Shown: positions 36,301 through 45,397 of the stretch, in pieces | How positions within the stretch are numbered: position 1 is the stretch's first letter | Layout: each line of letters begins with the position of its first letter | Assembly (NCBI GenBank): GCA_031292145.1 | Contig: JARLHR010000074.1 | Location: 31,376 to 95,375 of the forward strand | Direction: 5' to 3' | DNA length: 64,000 nucleotides | Source: Clostridium sp. | Lineage (GTDB): Bacteria; Bacillota; Clostridia; Clostridiales; Clostridiaceae | Position numbers and translations under genes: made by a program | Notes under the pieces: generated by a model | The model's database searches: none | The model's input: the letters and a program-made list of their open reading frames with translations, nothing else | What the model was told of the DNA's origin: nothing

Positions 36301-37125
36301 ATGAAAAACAATGAAAAGTACAATGAATTAGTAGAATATCTTAAAGGTTTAGGAAAAGTGGTTTTAGCATTTTCAGGTGGAGTAGATAGTACGTTTTTAC
36401 TTAGAGCAGCAAAAGAAGCTCTTGGAGATAATGTAAAAGCAGTGACAATTTTATCACCATATATTCCAAAGTGGGAAATAGCAGAAGCAAAGGAACTAGT
36501 TAAGGAATTAGGGGTGCAGCATGAAATTATAGAAGCTCCAATTATTGATTCAATTAAATTTAATCCAGAAGATAGATGTTATCTTTGCAAAACTGCAGTG
36601 TTTAGTATGATATTGTCTGTTGCGAAGGAGCAAGGATATAACTGTGTAATTGATGGAACTAACTTTGATGACATAAGTGATTATAGACCAGGTTTAAAAG
36701 CGTTGAAGGAATTAGATGTAAAAAGTCCGCTTTTAGATTGCAAATTAACTAAAGCAGAAATAAGAGCTTTTTCTAAAGAATTAGGACTTAATACTTGGGA
36801 TAAGCCACCATATGCTTGTCTTTTAACCAGAATACCATATGGGAATGAATTAAGAGTAGAATATTTTGAGAAAATTGAAAATGCAGAAAAATATATGATG
36901 AGCATAGGGTTTAGAGCTGTTAGAGTAAGATGTCATGGAGATTTAGCAAGAGTTGAAGTAGCTAGACATGACAGGAGTAAATTATTTGATGAAGAGCTTT
37001 TAGACACCATTGCTAAAAATATAAAAGAATGCGGATTTAAATATGTAACATTAGACTTGCAAGGATATAGAGTAGGGAGCTTCAATGAAACTATAATGAA
37101 AAATTCAGATGAGCAAAATAAATAA
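36301..37125 (+). CDS. larE: ATP-dependent sacrificial sulfur transferase LarE
   Basis: The 274-residue protein has a PP-loop ATP pyrophosphatase motif (VVLAFSGGVDSTFLLRAAKE), DRCYLCKTAVF, and PPYACLLTRIPYGNE with Cys173 in the position of the Cys whose sulfur is donated in known LarE proteins. LarE sulfurises the pyridinium carboxylate intermediate of the nickel-pincer nucleotide, the cofactor of lactate racemase LarA. It adenylates its substrate with ATP first. SD GGGAGG precedes the ATG. larB follows 68 bp later. larC and larA are absent from the window. Confidence 0.92.
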   Translation: MKNNEKYNELVEYLKGLGKVVLAFSGGVDSTFLLRAAKEALGDNVKAVTILSPYIPKWEIAEAKELVKELGVQHEIIEAPIIDSIKFNPEDRCYLCKTAVFSMILSVAKEQGYNCVIDGTNFDDISDYRPGLKALKELDVKSPLLDCKLTKAEIRAFSKELGLNTWDKPPYACLLTRIPYGNELRVEYFEKIENAEKYMMSIGFRAVRVRCHGDLARVEVARHDRSKLFDEELLDTIAKNIKECGFKYVTLDLQGYRVGSFNETIMKNSDEQNK

Positions 37126-37193
37126 AAGATTGTTTAGAACAAATTTAAAAGATATAAAGGAAAGTAAATAAAAATCCTAGGAGGATAAAGCCA

Positions 37194-37940
37194 GTGGATA
37201 AAGAAGAAATTAAAGTTTTGTTGGAAGGTGTTAAAAATAATAAAATAAACATAGAAGAAGCTCTTGAAGAATTAGAAGATTTACCTTTTAAAGATCTAGG
37301 GTTTGCTAAAATAGATAATCATAGAGAACTTAGGGTTGGTTATCCAGAAGTAATATATTGTGAAGGAAAAACAGTAGGTCAAGTAAAAGATATTGTTAAA
37401 TTTATGCTTACAAAAAATAATAATATACTAGGAACTAGGGCTAATGAGGAAATGTATAATGCTGTAAAAGAAATATGTGAAGAAGCAGAATATAGTAAAC
37501 TTGGGCGAACAATAACTATTAAAAAAAAGGAGCAGCCTCTTACTGAAAGCTATATAGCGATAGTTGCAGCAGGCACTTCTGATTTACCTGTTGTAGAAGA
37601 AGCATTTGAAACTGCTAAACTATTAGGAAATAGAGTTGAAAAAATAACTGATGTTGGTGTTGCGGGTATACATAGGCTTTTTTCAAGATTAGATGTTATT
37701 AGAGGAGCAAAAGTTGTTATAGTGATTGCGGGAATGGAAGGCGCTTTAGCTAGCGTTATAGGAGGTCTTGTGGACAAGCCAGTGATAGCAGTTCCAACCA
37801 GTGTTGGTTATGGAGCAAATTTTGGAGGAATTTCAGCTTTATTATCAATGTTAAATAGCTGTGCCAGTGGTGTTAGTGTAGTAAACATAGATAATGGCTT
37901 TGGTGCAGCGTATAATGCTAGTATTATTAATAAGCTCTAA
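37194..37940 (+). CDS. larB: Pyridinium-3,5-biscarboxylic acid synthase LarB
   Basis: The 248-residue protein has the LarB N-terminal part (FAKIDNHRELRVGYPEVIYC) and a C-terminal AIR-carboxylase-like domain (VAAGTSDLPVVEEAFETAKL, VIVIAGMEGALASVIGGL, PTSVGYGANFGGISALLSML). LarB carboxylates and hydrolyses nicotinic acid adenine dinucleotide in the first step of nickel-pincer cofactor synthesis. It starts at GTG behind AGGAGGA. It forms a unit with larE. A terminator at 38105 closes the transcript. Confidence 0.93.
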   Translation: MDKEEIKVLLEGVKNNKINIEEALEELEDLPFKDLGFAKIDNHRELRVGYPEVIYCEGKTVGQVKDIVKFMLTKNNNILGTRANEEMYNAVKEICEEAEYSKLGRTITIKKKEQPLTESYIAIVAAGTSDLPVVEEAFETAKLLGNRVEKITDVGVAGIHRLFSRLDVIRGAKVVIVIAGMEGALASVIGGLVDKPVIAVPTSVGYGANFGGISALLSMLNSCASGVSVVNIDNGFGAAYNASIINKL

Positions 37941-38104
37941 TTAATAAAATTAATTGCTAGTTAAAGTAGGCTTATCATTCAATAAGCCCTCACAAAATGA
38001 TGAGAATAATTATAGACAATATGGTTTTAATGATATTGATGTTGTGCTTACAATAGAATTTTATAGATTCTTGGATCTAGAATTTATTATGAAACCAGAA
38101 ATAA

Positions 38105-38147
38105 AAATGGAGATTTATCCGAATAAGGACAAATCTCCATTTCTTAT
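38105..38147 (+). terminator. Intrinsic terminator after larB
   Basis: AAATGGAGATTT and AAATCTCCATTT form a perfect 12-bp stem over a 14-base loop, then TTCTTATTTG. The 67-codon frame that crosses it (37954-38157) is therefore not taken as a gene. Confidence 0.85.
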
Positions 38148-38240
38148 TTGTTTATAATTGACAATTTTATTTTAAAAATAAATACTTTTGTATCAAATTA
38201 ATGGTAAAATGGGAATATAATCTAAAATAGGGGTGAAAAG

Positions 38241-38942
38241 ATGGAGAATAACAAGATATTAGTTGTTGAAGATGATAAAAGTATAAGGGAAATGTTCATT
38301 TTTGCCCTTGAAGCAGAGGGATTTAAAGTAGATAGCGGAAAAAATGGAGCAGAAGCTTTAAAGAAAAACAGCGAAATTAAACCTAACTTAATTCTGTTAG
38401 ATTTGACGTTGCCTGATATAAATGGATTTGAAGTATGCAAAAAAATTCAGCAGGAAAGAGATGTACCAGTAATTATGGTTACGGCGAAAAATGATATTGT
38501 GGACAAGGTGCTGGGGTTAGAAATAGGTGCTGATGATTATATTACTAAGCCTTTTCATATAAAAGAGGTAATAGCAAGAGTTAATAAGTCACTCCAAAGA
38601 ATAGAGAAAGTAATAAAATTAGAAAAAGAAAAGAATTTAATAGAAATAGCGCAAGACATATATATAGATGAGGATGGAAGAACTGTAGTTAAGAATGGCG
38701 TAGAAATAGGTTTAAGACCTAAGGAATATGAGCTTCTATATTTGCTGGCAACAAATAAAGGTAAGGTCTTCTCAAGAGAAGACCTTTTAGATAAAATATG
38801 GAGCTATGATTATTTTGGAGAACTTAGGACTGTAGATGTGCATGTTAGAAGACTTAGAGCTAAGATTGAGGATGATAGAAATAAATACATAGAAACAGTG
38901 TTTGGTGTCGGATATAAGATGAGGCAGCTATATGAAAAATAA
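38241..38942 (+). CDS. OmpR/PhoB-family response regulator
   Basis: The 233-residue protein has a receiver domain (1-120) with acidic pocket VEDDKSI, phospho-acceptor Asp in LILLDLTLPD (about residue 54), Thr in VTAKND and Lys in ITKPFH, then a winged-helix DNA-binding domain (135-230) ending with LRTVDVHVRRLRAKIEDD and VFGVGYKM. SD GGGGTG precedes the ATG. The kinase gene overlaps its end by 11 bp, so the two are translated together. The three envelope genes that follow are its likely targets or partners. Confidence 0.93.
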   Translation: MENNKILVVEDDKSIREMFIFALEAEGFKVDSGKNGAEALKKNSEIKPNLILLDLTLPDINGFEVCKKIQQERDVPVIMVTAKNDIVDKVLGLEIGADDYITKPFHIKEVIARVNKSLQRIEKVIKLEKEKNLIEIAQDIYIDEDGRTVVKNGVEIGLRPKEYELLYLLATNKGKVFSREDLLDKIWSYDYFGELRTVDVHVRRLRAKIEDDRNKYIETVFGVGYKMRQLYEK

Positions 38943-40344
38943 GAAGCTAAGAACTAAAATAACTATAAGAGTGGGAGTTTTGTTAGTCTTAGGTGGTGTT
39001 GCTTTAAATATAGTTGTAAAAAATATTATTGATTACAGTAGTAATAATACTATAAAAAATGATATGGCTATGCAGCAAAATAATTCTACAAATTTTATTA
39101 ATGAATACTTTATGATAAATAGTAAAAATATAGATAGACAAACTTTCATAAGTAATAGCGCTAAAATAGCAATAAGTTTATCAGAAAATAATAATTCTAC
39201 AATAGGTATTTATGACGATAAAGGGCAGCTTCAATATCAAAATGTAAAAGGTGAAGTTAACAAAAAAATTAGTGAGCATATTGATAAGGCTAAGGAAAAT
39301 AAGGCATATATATATTTTAGCCAGGAAAATAATGAGTATAAAGGATATTTTGCATATCCATTTTATTCGAACGAAGAATTTATTGGAATTGTTGAAATCA
39401 TTAGGGATTATAAAGAGATAATAACAAACAATAGGAATATATATTTACTCTTTACATTGGTAGAGAGCTTTTTCTTTCTCATAATTTTAATATTAACTTA
39501 TCTTATAATGAGAAAATCTACAAAGCCTGTAGAAAATTTATTAAACGGTGTCCGAGAAATCTGCAATGGTAATTATGGATATGAAGTATTAGAACATGCA
39601 AATAAAGATGAAATTAGTGATTTAGCTTATGAATACAATAAAATGAGAAAAAAGATTAAAAAGCAGATAGAATTAACGCATCACTTAGAAAAAACTAGGC
39701 GAGATTTTTTTTGTAACATTACTCATGAATTGAAAACACCACTAACTTCAATATCTGGATATGCGGAACTTCTGCAAACAAATTTTCATAATGAAAAATT
39801 TAGAAAGCAGGCAGTAAGTTCAATTGAAAAGGAAAGTGCCAAATTAAATAACATGATTTCAAGCATATTAGAAGTATCAAGAGGCCAGATTTTAAGCAGG
39901 GAAAAAAGTGAATTTAATATAGGGAAAGCGTTAAATGAAATTTCTGATGAAATGAAGATAAGAAATAACAACAGTATAAGAGTTAAAGTAAATATTGAAG
40001 AAGGCAATATTCTTGGCATATATGATGAGGTAAAAAGTCTTTTATTAAATTTACTTGAAAATGCTTATAAATATTCAATTGAAAATGGAGAGATAGTTAT
40101 TGAAGGCTATAAAAAAAATGGTTTCTATAACATAACAATTTCAAATAAAAGTTGTAACCTAAATTCAGATTTTGAGGGAAAAGCCTTTGAACCATTTATA
40201 AGGGGTGAAAATGCTACAAATAAGGAAGGAAATGGCTTGGGATTGTATATATGTAAGTTAATTGTAGAGGAGCATAATGGAGACATAACAATAGATATTG
40301 CAGAAAATATCGTAAAGATTGGTGTAAAGTTAACATGTTTGTAA
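38932..40344 (+). CDS. Membrane sensor histidine kinase
   Basis: A 470-residue kinase overlapping the response regulator. TM1 is at about residues 10-30, an extracellular sensor domain at 31-165, TM2 at about 168-190 (YLLFTLVESFFFLIILILTY), HAMP at about 195-245, then HisKA with the phospho-acceptor His in FFCNITHELKTPLTSISGYA, and a HATPase domain (N box LLLNLLENAYKYS, G box GNGLGLYICKL). The signal sensed outside is unknown. The adjacent wall and lipoprotein genes suggest an envelope cue. Confidence 0.92.
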   Translation: MKNKKLRTKITIRVGVLLVLGGVALNIVVKNIIDYSSNNTIKNDMAMQQNNSTNFINEYFMINSKNIDRQTFISNSAKIAISLSENNNSTIGIYDDKGQLQYQNVKGEVNKKISEHIDKAKENKAYIYFSQENNEYKGYFAYPFYSNEEFIGIVEIIRDYKEIITNNRNIYLLFTLVESFFFLIILILTYLIMRKSTKPVENLLNGVREICNGNYGYEVLEHANKDEISDLAYEYNKMRKKIKKQIELTHHLEKTRRDFFCNITHELKTPLTSISGYAELLQTNFHNEKFRKQAVSSIEKESAKLNNMISSILEVSRGQILSREKSEFNIGKALNEISDEMKIRNNNSIRVKVNIEEGNILGIYDEVKSLLLNLLENAYKYSIENGEIVIEGYKKNGFYNITISNKSCNLNSDFEGKAFEPFIRGENATNKEGNGLGLYICKLIVEEHNGDITIDIAENIVKIGVKLTCL

Positions 40345-40457
40345 CAACTTATACAAATTTTGAAACATTTAGTATGTAATATGTATATGTAGAAAACATT
40401 TTTAAATTAATAAATGGATATTTTAGAAAACCCTAAGCTTAATTAGGAGGACTTAAA

Positions 40458-41690
40458 GTGAAATATATAACAAAAACAATTCTGATAGGATTAATTACTG
40501 TAACCACGATATTAAGTGGATGCACTAATACAAAAGAAATTAGACTTTCAGAAAACGTTAAAAATGATATCTTAGCTAAAGCTGAGGATAATAAAATTAG
40601 AAGTGAACCAGTATTGAAAAAGAAATTAGATGGACTTGATAATCAAAGAATACTATTTTGGATTGATGATGAGAACATTTTAACGATTAATCGTGATGCT
40701 TTTGGTATGGAAGATCAAAATATAATTTTATATAGTTATAATCTGGAAAGTGGAGAGAGTACTGAAATACTAAATGATAGCAGTATAACTAGGATATATG
40801 GATTTGATGAGAGCGGAGTAGTACTCCTTGGAAGTGATGAAAAAGCTTTTATATATGATGCTAAGAAAGGAAAGCTTGAGGAAGTACTGGATTTTAGTAA
40901 AGAATTTGAAGATAAAATTTCAGATATGAAATCTCTAAAAAATAAGTCTTATGTATTATCTCAAACTCATTTAAAGTTAATAAATAGAGAGTATATATCT
41001 TATACTAATAAAGTAAATTATAAGCAATCTAATGGGATAAAAGAGATAGAAGGGACTGCAGAGTATACAATATTTAATTATAAGGAAAATAAAAAATATA
41101 CTACTGAATCAAGTTTCTATGGTGGAGGGCTTAATTGTAAACTTGATTTAACAGGTAAGAATATTTACATACAAGAGTCAAATCAAATAACTAAATTAAA
41201 TTTAGAAACTGGAGATAAATCATCAATGAAATTGAGTGAACCCAAGATTGAAAAGGTGTTTGAAGATGGAACGTTATTAGCTGAGTGTGTTGAAAAAAAT
41301 AAAAGCGGTAATCTTAATGAAAGATGGTACAAGCTAGATTTTGATAATAAAGAAATAACTAAATATGATGTAAATTTTGAAAGTAAGAATTTATCAATTG
41401 ATGCAGTTGATCTAAAAAATGAGTTTATTGTATTTACATACCTTGGTGATGGAAAAGACAGAAATAAAAATACAGCTATGTATGGAAGGGTAGAAGGAAA
41501 TAAGATAGTTTTAAAAGATAAAATATTTAAAAATAATGAAGATAAGGGATGTAATACAGCAAGGCATTTTATTTTTAGTCCTGACCATAATAAATTTATT
41601 ACTGGAGTTGAAATACACAAATGGGAAGATGATTCATCTAATAATGAAATGAATATAATGGATTCAGAATATCTATTTGAATTAAAATAG
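40458..41690 (+). CDS. Lipoprotein with propeller-like repeats, linked to the two-component system
   Basis: The 410-residue protein has a lipoprotein signal ending in ILSGC (Cys at about residue 22), SD TAGGAGG before the GTG start, and a body of beta-strand repeats (RILFWIDDENILTINRDAFG, IILYSYNLESGESTEILND, KAFIYDAKKGKLEEVLD) that resemble TolB- or WD-like propellers. It should sit outside the membrane, held by lipid. It lies 113 bp after the kinase and may be an extracellular partner of it. I do not assign a named family. Confidence 0.75.
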   Translation: MKYITKTILIGLITVTTILSGCTNTKEIRLSENVKNDILAKAEDNKIRSEPVLKKKLDGLDNQRILFWIDDENILTINRDAFGMEDQNIILYSYNLESGESTEILNDSSITRIYGFDESGVVLLGSDEKAFIYDAKKGKLEEVLDFSKEFEDKISDMKSLKNKSYVLSQTHLKLINREYISYTNKVNYKQSNGIKEIEGTAEYTIFNYKENKKYTTESSFYGGGLNCKLDLTGKNIYIQESNQITKLNLETGDKSSMKLSEPKIEKVFEDGTLLAECVEKNKSGNLNERWYKLDFDNKEITKYDVNFESKNLSIDAVDLKNEFIVFTYLGDGKDRNKNTAMYGRVEGNKIVLKDKIFKNNEDKGCNTARHFIFSPDHNKFITGVEIHKWEDDSSNNEMNIMDSEYLFELK

Positions 41691-41736
41691 ATTTTACCAA
41701 AAAGTATATGTGTATTTATAGAAAGGATACCTAGTG

Positions 41737-42774
41737 ATGAATAAAAATAGAAGACATAAAAAGAAGTTTGTAAGATTATTGTCAAAACTAAAGGATGGTA
41801 TAAAAAATAATAAGAAGTTACGTTTTACTAATATAGTATTTTTTCTTATATTTGAGTTTATGTTTACTGCAGTTACATTTCCATTTTTACTTTTATATGG
41901 GCCCTTTGAAAATGCAAAAAGAACATTTGTTGGATCAGCAATGGGTACAATGAATACTCAATATTTAGCTACATTGTTTTTATCAGAAGAAAAAATAAAT
42001 AGCATTATAGGTACATCATCATCTGACACAGGAAACGAAACAACTAATATTAGCAGCGTTAAGATACCAAAGATTAAAGATGATAGTATTGAATTCTATG
42101 AGATAGCTGATAATCCTAAGTATAAGGGATACTATCTTGTTATAAAGGACTCAACAAGAGTAAAAATAGGTGTTAGCTCAAAATTACAAACAGAAGGTGA
42201 AACAACATCGCAAATTGCCGAAAATAATGGTGCTATTGTAGCTGTGAATGGAGGTGCATTTGTAGACAAATCTTCAGTTCAATGGACAGGTACAGGGGCA
42301 TTTCCAGATGGAATTGTAATGAGTGATGGGAAAGAAATATGGAATAGCTTAGATAAAGATGGCAAAACAGATTTATTTGCAATAACCAAAGATGGAGTAT
42401 TAATTGTTGGTAAGTATTCGGAAAATCAACTTAAAGAATTAGGCGTTCAAGAAGCATTGAGCTTTGGACCTACACTTATAGTAAATGGGAAAGAGACTAA
42501 TATTACATTAGATGGAGGAATAGCACCAAGAACAGCAATTGGTCAGCGAGAAGATAGTGCAATAATTCTTATGGTTATAGATGGACGAAGTTTAGCTAGT
42601 TTAGGAGCAACATATGAGGAAGTGCAAGAAGTAATGTATAAACTAGGTGCCATTAATGCAATTAATTTGGATGGTGGAAAATCTACAACACTATATTATG
42701 ATGGAGAAATTAGGAATACACCATCAAACAGTATGGGCGAAAGAACAATTCCAACAGCAGTCATTGTTAAGTAA
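41737..42774 (+). CDS. Phosphodiester glycosidase (NAGPA-domain) membrane-anchored protein
   Basis: About 345 residues from ATG 41737 (the GTG just before it is an alternative; GAAAGGA lies 9 bases upstream of the ATG). A Lys/Arg-rich N-terminus and one transmembrane helix (about 32-54) anchor it; the rest is extracellular. The NAGPA domain shows AIVAVNGGAFVD, FPDGIVMSDGKEIW, SFGPTLIVNGK, APRTAIGQRED and AINLDGGKSTTLYYDG. Family members cleave sugar phosphodiester bonds, for instance in exopolysaccharide or teichoic acid turnover. It lies between two beta-propeller proteins in the kinase cluster. Confidence 0.87.
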   Translation: MNKNRRHKKKFVRLLSKLKDGIKNNKKLRFTNIVFFLIFEFMFTAVTFPFLLLYGPFENAKRTFVGSAMGTMNTQYLATLFLSEEKINSIIGTSSSDTGNETTNISSVKIPKIKDDSIEFYEIADNPKYKGYYLVIKDSTRVKIGVSSKLQTEGETTSQIAENNGAIVAVNGGAFVDKSSVQWTGTGAFPDGIVMSDGKEIWNSLDKDGKTDLFAITKDGVLIVGKYSENQLKELGVQEALSFGPTLIVNGKETNITLDGGIAPRTAIGQREDSAIILMVIDGRSLASLGATYEEVQEVMYKLGAINAINLDGGKSTTLYYDGEIRNTPSNSMGERTIPTAVIVK

Positions 42775-42796
42775 CTTTAAGGAGAGTTTATATAGA

Positions 42797-43819
42797 ATGA
42801 AAAAATTAATTGTTTGGACAACACTGGCTTTAATGTTAGAAATAAGTTTATTATACGGATTAAATAATTTTGTGTTTACAAATTCATCAGAATTTAATAG
42901 TAAAAAGATTGAAATTAAAAAAGATTTTGCAAACGGTATCAACGTAACTATTCCAAGTAATACAGAAAATATTAATTTATCTTATGAAGGTAAATACTTA
43001 ACATATTTTAAAGAAAAAAATTTATATATTCAAGATACTAAAACAGGGAAAGTAAGTGAAATTAACACTGAAAATAATGAAGTGATTATGTGCTATAGAT
43101 GGTTAGATAGCAGAGATTTAATTGCAATAGTTGAAAAGGTAAAAAAAGATGGAAAAGAAAAAGTTCAACTTATAACATATAATCCTGAAAATTCTTCTAA
43201 AACCTTGGTAAAAGAAATCTGTAAGTATGAAAAGAATATGGTAGTAAACAATATGACAACATCAGTACTTACAAATGTATTTTATATAGACATAAATAAA
43301 GGTGGTTCAAGAAATGTAGTCTATAGAATAGATAGAAATGAGGACCTTACCAATATAGATATCAAAGCTAATAGTTTAGGTAATATGCAGGTAATACCAC
43401 ATGAGGATAGGTTAATATATGAAGATAATATAAATGATAAATTCTTTATTACAAGTCCAAATAAACAATTAATGTTTAATTCAAATAATAAATTAACACT
43501 TTTAGGCATTGATAAAAATGATGTAATATATATGGGCGAGATTAATGGAGATAAAATATCAAGTATAGTTTATGGTAAAGTCGATGAAGATACATCTACT
43601 TGGAATACAGTAACAATTGATTCAAGTGTAGGTAAAAATGATTTGTACTTTAGTGATGAAAGTGAAATGTTAATTAATGACAATCTCAAGGGAAAGGTGA
43701 TAAATTTAACAACTGGTAAAGAAATTGAATATGAAGGAAAGCTTATTCAAATAAAAGAAGGTTTTATAGCTATTATTGATAGTAGTGGAAAATTAGTTTA
43801 TAAGAATTTTAAGAAATAG
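42797..43819 (+). CDS. Membrane-anchored beta-propeller protein
   Basis: I start at ATG 42797 (MKKLIVWTTLALMLEISLLY), 13 bases after GGAGAG, because the longer frame runs back into the NAGPA gene without a ribosome site. This gives 340 residues: an N-terminal helix (5-25) as uncleaved anchor or signal, then repeated strands such as LSYEGKYLTYFKEKNLYIQD, LDSRDLIAIVEKVKKDGKEK and NDVIYMGEINGDK, as in dipeptidyl-peptidase IV or TolB-type propellers. No catalytic domain is seen. It probably acts outside the cell with the NAGPA protein 22 bp upstream. Confidence 0.78.
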   Translation: MKKLIVWTTLALMLEISLLYGLNNFVFTNSSEFNSKKIEIKKDFANGINVTIPSNTENINLSYEGKYLTYFKEKNLYIQDTKTGKVSEINTENNEVIMCYRWLDSRDLIAIVEKVKKDGKEKVQLITYNPENSSKTLVKEICKYEKNMVVNNMTTSVLTNVFYIDINKGGSRNVVYRIDRNEDLTNIDIKANSLGNMQVIPHEDRLIYEDNINDKFFITSPNKQLMFNSNNKLTLLGIDKNDVIYMGEINGDKISSIVYGKVDEDTSTWNTVTIDSSVGKNDLYFSDESEMLINDNLKGKVINLTTGKEIEYEGKLIQIKEGFIAIIDSSGKLVYKNFKK

Positions 43820-44139
43820 AGGAATTATTAATTTTTTGAGTTAATCAAAGATAAAAATGGACAGTAAATCTCATTAATTTGATTAAACCATATTGGTTCT
43901 GCAGATGAATGCGAAAACTTAATTTAAATTAGCTTAAATGAGAAAAGTGTGATGAAAGAATGTATAAAAATCGGTTATATAGTAAATTCAAGTGTAAAGC
44001 AATTTGAAAAGCTTCGAAGTGATATGTACCGAATCTATTAAAAGTTATTTATGATAATAGGAAAAACTATGGAGTCTATTGGGAACAATATGGCTGGCTT
44101 TTAAATAAAATTGATAAATAATAGATATTTTAGTAATTA
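43820..44139. other. Intergenic region with decayed coding traces
   Basis: About 320 bp. Short frames in different phases, MKECIKIGYIVNSSVKQFEK then LRSDMYRIY and, later, KNYGVYWEQYGWLLNKIDK, look like fragments of a lost gene but do not join in one frame. I do not recognise them. Confidence 0.35.
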
Positions 44140-44180
44140 GGGATTATTCATAGATTATCAAGTTTAATGAATAATCCCTT
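44140..44180. terminator. Hairpin terminator before the ROK gene
   Basis: GGGATTATTCAT and ATGAATAATCCC form a perfect 12-bp stem over 15 bases, followed by TTAATT. The T-run is weak. Confidence 0.6.
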
Positions 44181-44268
44181 AATTAATACAAAGACTTTAT
44201 CATCCGTATCAGAAGAAATGGCAGCATTATCATTTTTTAAAGAATTTTCTACGTTTACATTATGTATA

Positions 44269-44333
44269 TTGACATAGTTGAATATATAATATACACTTAA
44301 TAAATATACTTTATTAAGTATATTTATTAAGTG
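44269..44333 (+). promoter_or_regulatory. Promoter and 18-bp-arm palindromic operator of the ROK regulator
   Basis: TTGACA (44269-44274) and TACACT (44292-44297) have a 17-bp spacer. Overlapping the -10 and the start region lies a perfect palindrome: CACTTAATAAATATACTT (44294-44311), TATT, and AAGTATATTTATTAAGTG (44316-44333). The ribosome site GGAGGA follows at once. A repressor bound here would block transcription, so autoregulation by the ROK protein is likely. As RNA the hairpin could also mask the ribosome site. Confidence 0.7.
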
Positions 44334-44346
44334 TGGAGGAAAATTG

Positions 44347-45354
44347 ATGATCAGTGGAAATGCGAATTTAGTAAAAGAAATTAATTTAAATATGCTCAGA
44401 AATGCATTTAAATCAAAAAAAATAGCTACAAAACCTCAATTATCAGAATTAACAGGGTTAAGTGTAGTAACTATTAATTCTTTAGTCAATATACTTGTTG
44501 AAAATGGGGAAGTAATGGAAGATGTAATATTGCCATCTAATGGAGGAAGACCAGCAGCTGCTTTTAGATTTAACAGTGAATTTAGCTTGGCATTGGTTAT
44601 TTATATGTATGAGCAAAGAGGAGAAGATACAGCATTTATATGTGTCTCAAATTTATGTGGAGAAATTATAGAAAAAATAGAGAAACCAATGATTAAGATA
44701 GAAAGGAGCAGCTTTGATAATTTGATTGAGGAAATGCTTTTAAAATACTCAAATATGAAAGTAATAAGTTTTGGAATGCCTGGGCAAGAAATAGATGGAA
44801 GATTACTAATTAGTGATTATAAAGATTTGAGAAATCAATTCTTCACATCTTATATAGAAGAGAAATTTCAATTGCCAGTCATATTTGAAAATGATATTAA
44901 TTCCGCTGTTGAAGGATATTGCTATTCTCATGGAGTAACAGAGAAACAATGCGTGATAGGGATATATTTTCCAAGCAAGTATCCTCCAGGAGCTGGAATT
45001 TATATTAATGGAGGTATTTACAAAGGTTGCAATGGCCTTGCAGGTGAAATTAAGTATCTTCCCTTTGAAATTGATTGGGAAAATTTTAATTTTAATAAAG
45101 AGCAAGTAAAAGAAATAATTATAAAAACGTTATTAGCTTTTTGTTGTATGTATAATCCAGACACTATTGTTCTATATGGAGAAGGAGTAACTGACTCAAT
45201 TATTGCAGACTTCAAAAACAGATGCAATTCTGAAATTGAAAAAATTATGATTCCAGAAATAGTGATTTCTGAAGAATTGAATTACGATTTTGAAATTGGA
45301 ATAAAACAGATTGCATTAAAGGCTTTAGCTCCAACCTTACAAGTGAGAAGATAA
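44347..45354 (+). CDS. ROK-family (NagC/XylR-like) transcriptional regulator
   Basis: The 335-residue protein has an N-terminal winged helix (NLNMLRNAFKSKKIATKPQL, LTGLSVVTINSLVNILVENG) and a C-terminal ROK fold (VISFGMPGQEIDGRLLISDY, FENDINSAVEGYC, GAGIYINGGIYKGCNGLAGE). The Cys-rich zinc motif of ROK kinases is missing, which fits a regulator rather than a sugar kinase. Start at ATG 44347, six bases after GGAGGA; TTG 44344 is possible. It lies 43 bp before an acetyltransferase gene and probably controls that operon in response to a sugar. Confidence 0.85.
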   Translation: MISGNANLVKEINLNMLRNAFKSKKIATKPQLSELTGLSVVTINSLVNILVENGEVMEDVILPSNGGRPAAAFRFNSEFSLALVIYMYEQRGEDTAFICVSNLCGEIIEKIEKPMIKIERSSFDNLIEEMLLKYSNMKVISFGMPGQEIDGRLLISDYKDLRNQFFTSYIEEKFQLPVIFENDINSAVEGYCYSHGVTEKQCVIGIYFPSKYPPGAGIYINGGIYKGCNGLAGEIKYLPFEIDWENFNFNKEQVKEIIIKTLLAFCCMYNPDTIVLYGEGVTDSIIADFKNRCNSEIEKIMIPEIVISEELNYDFEIGIKQIALKALAPTLQVRR

Positions 45355-45397
45355 GAAAAATTATATAGATATTTATAAAGAAAAGGGGAATAGAGAA

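Noticed and set aside
37954-38157. 67-codon frame after larB, looked at as a larC piece
   Set aside because: It runs through a perfect terminator hairpin, has no ribosome site and does not resemble LarC.
41183-41785. Minus-strand frame of 200 codons
   Set aside because: It lies opposite a clear lipoprotein gene; the product looks like antisense coding noise.
42647-42796. 5' extension of the propeller gene at 42797
   Set aside because: It overlaps the NAGPA gene out of frame and lacks a ribosome site; the internal ATG has one and a signal-like start.
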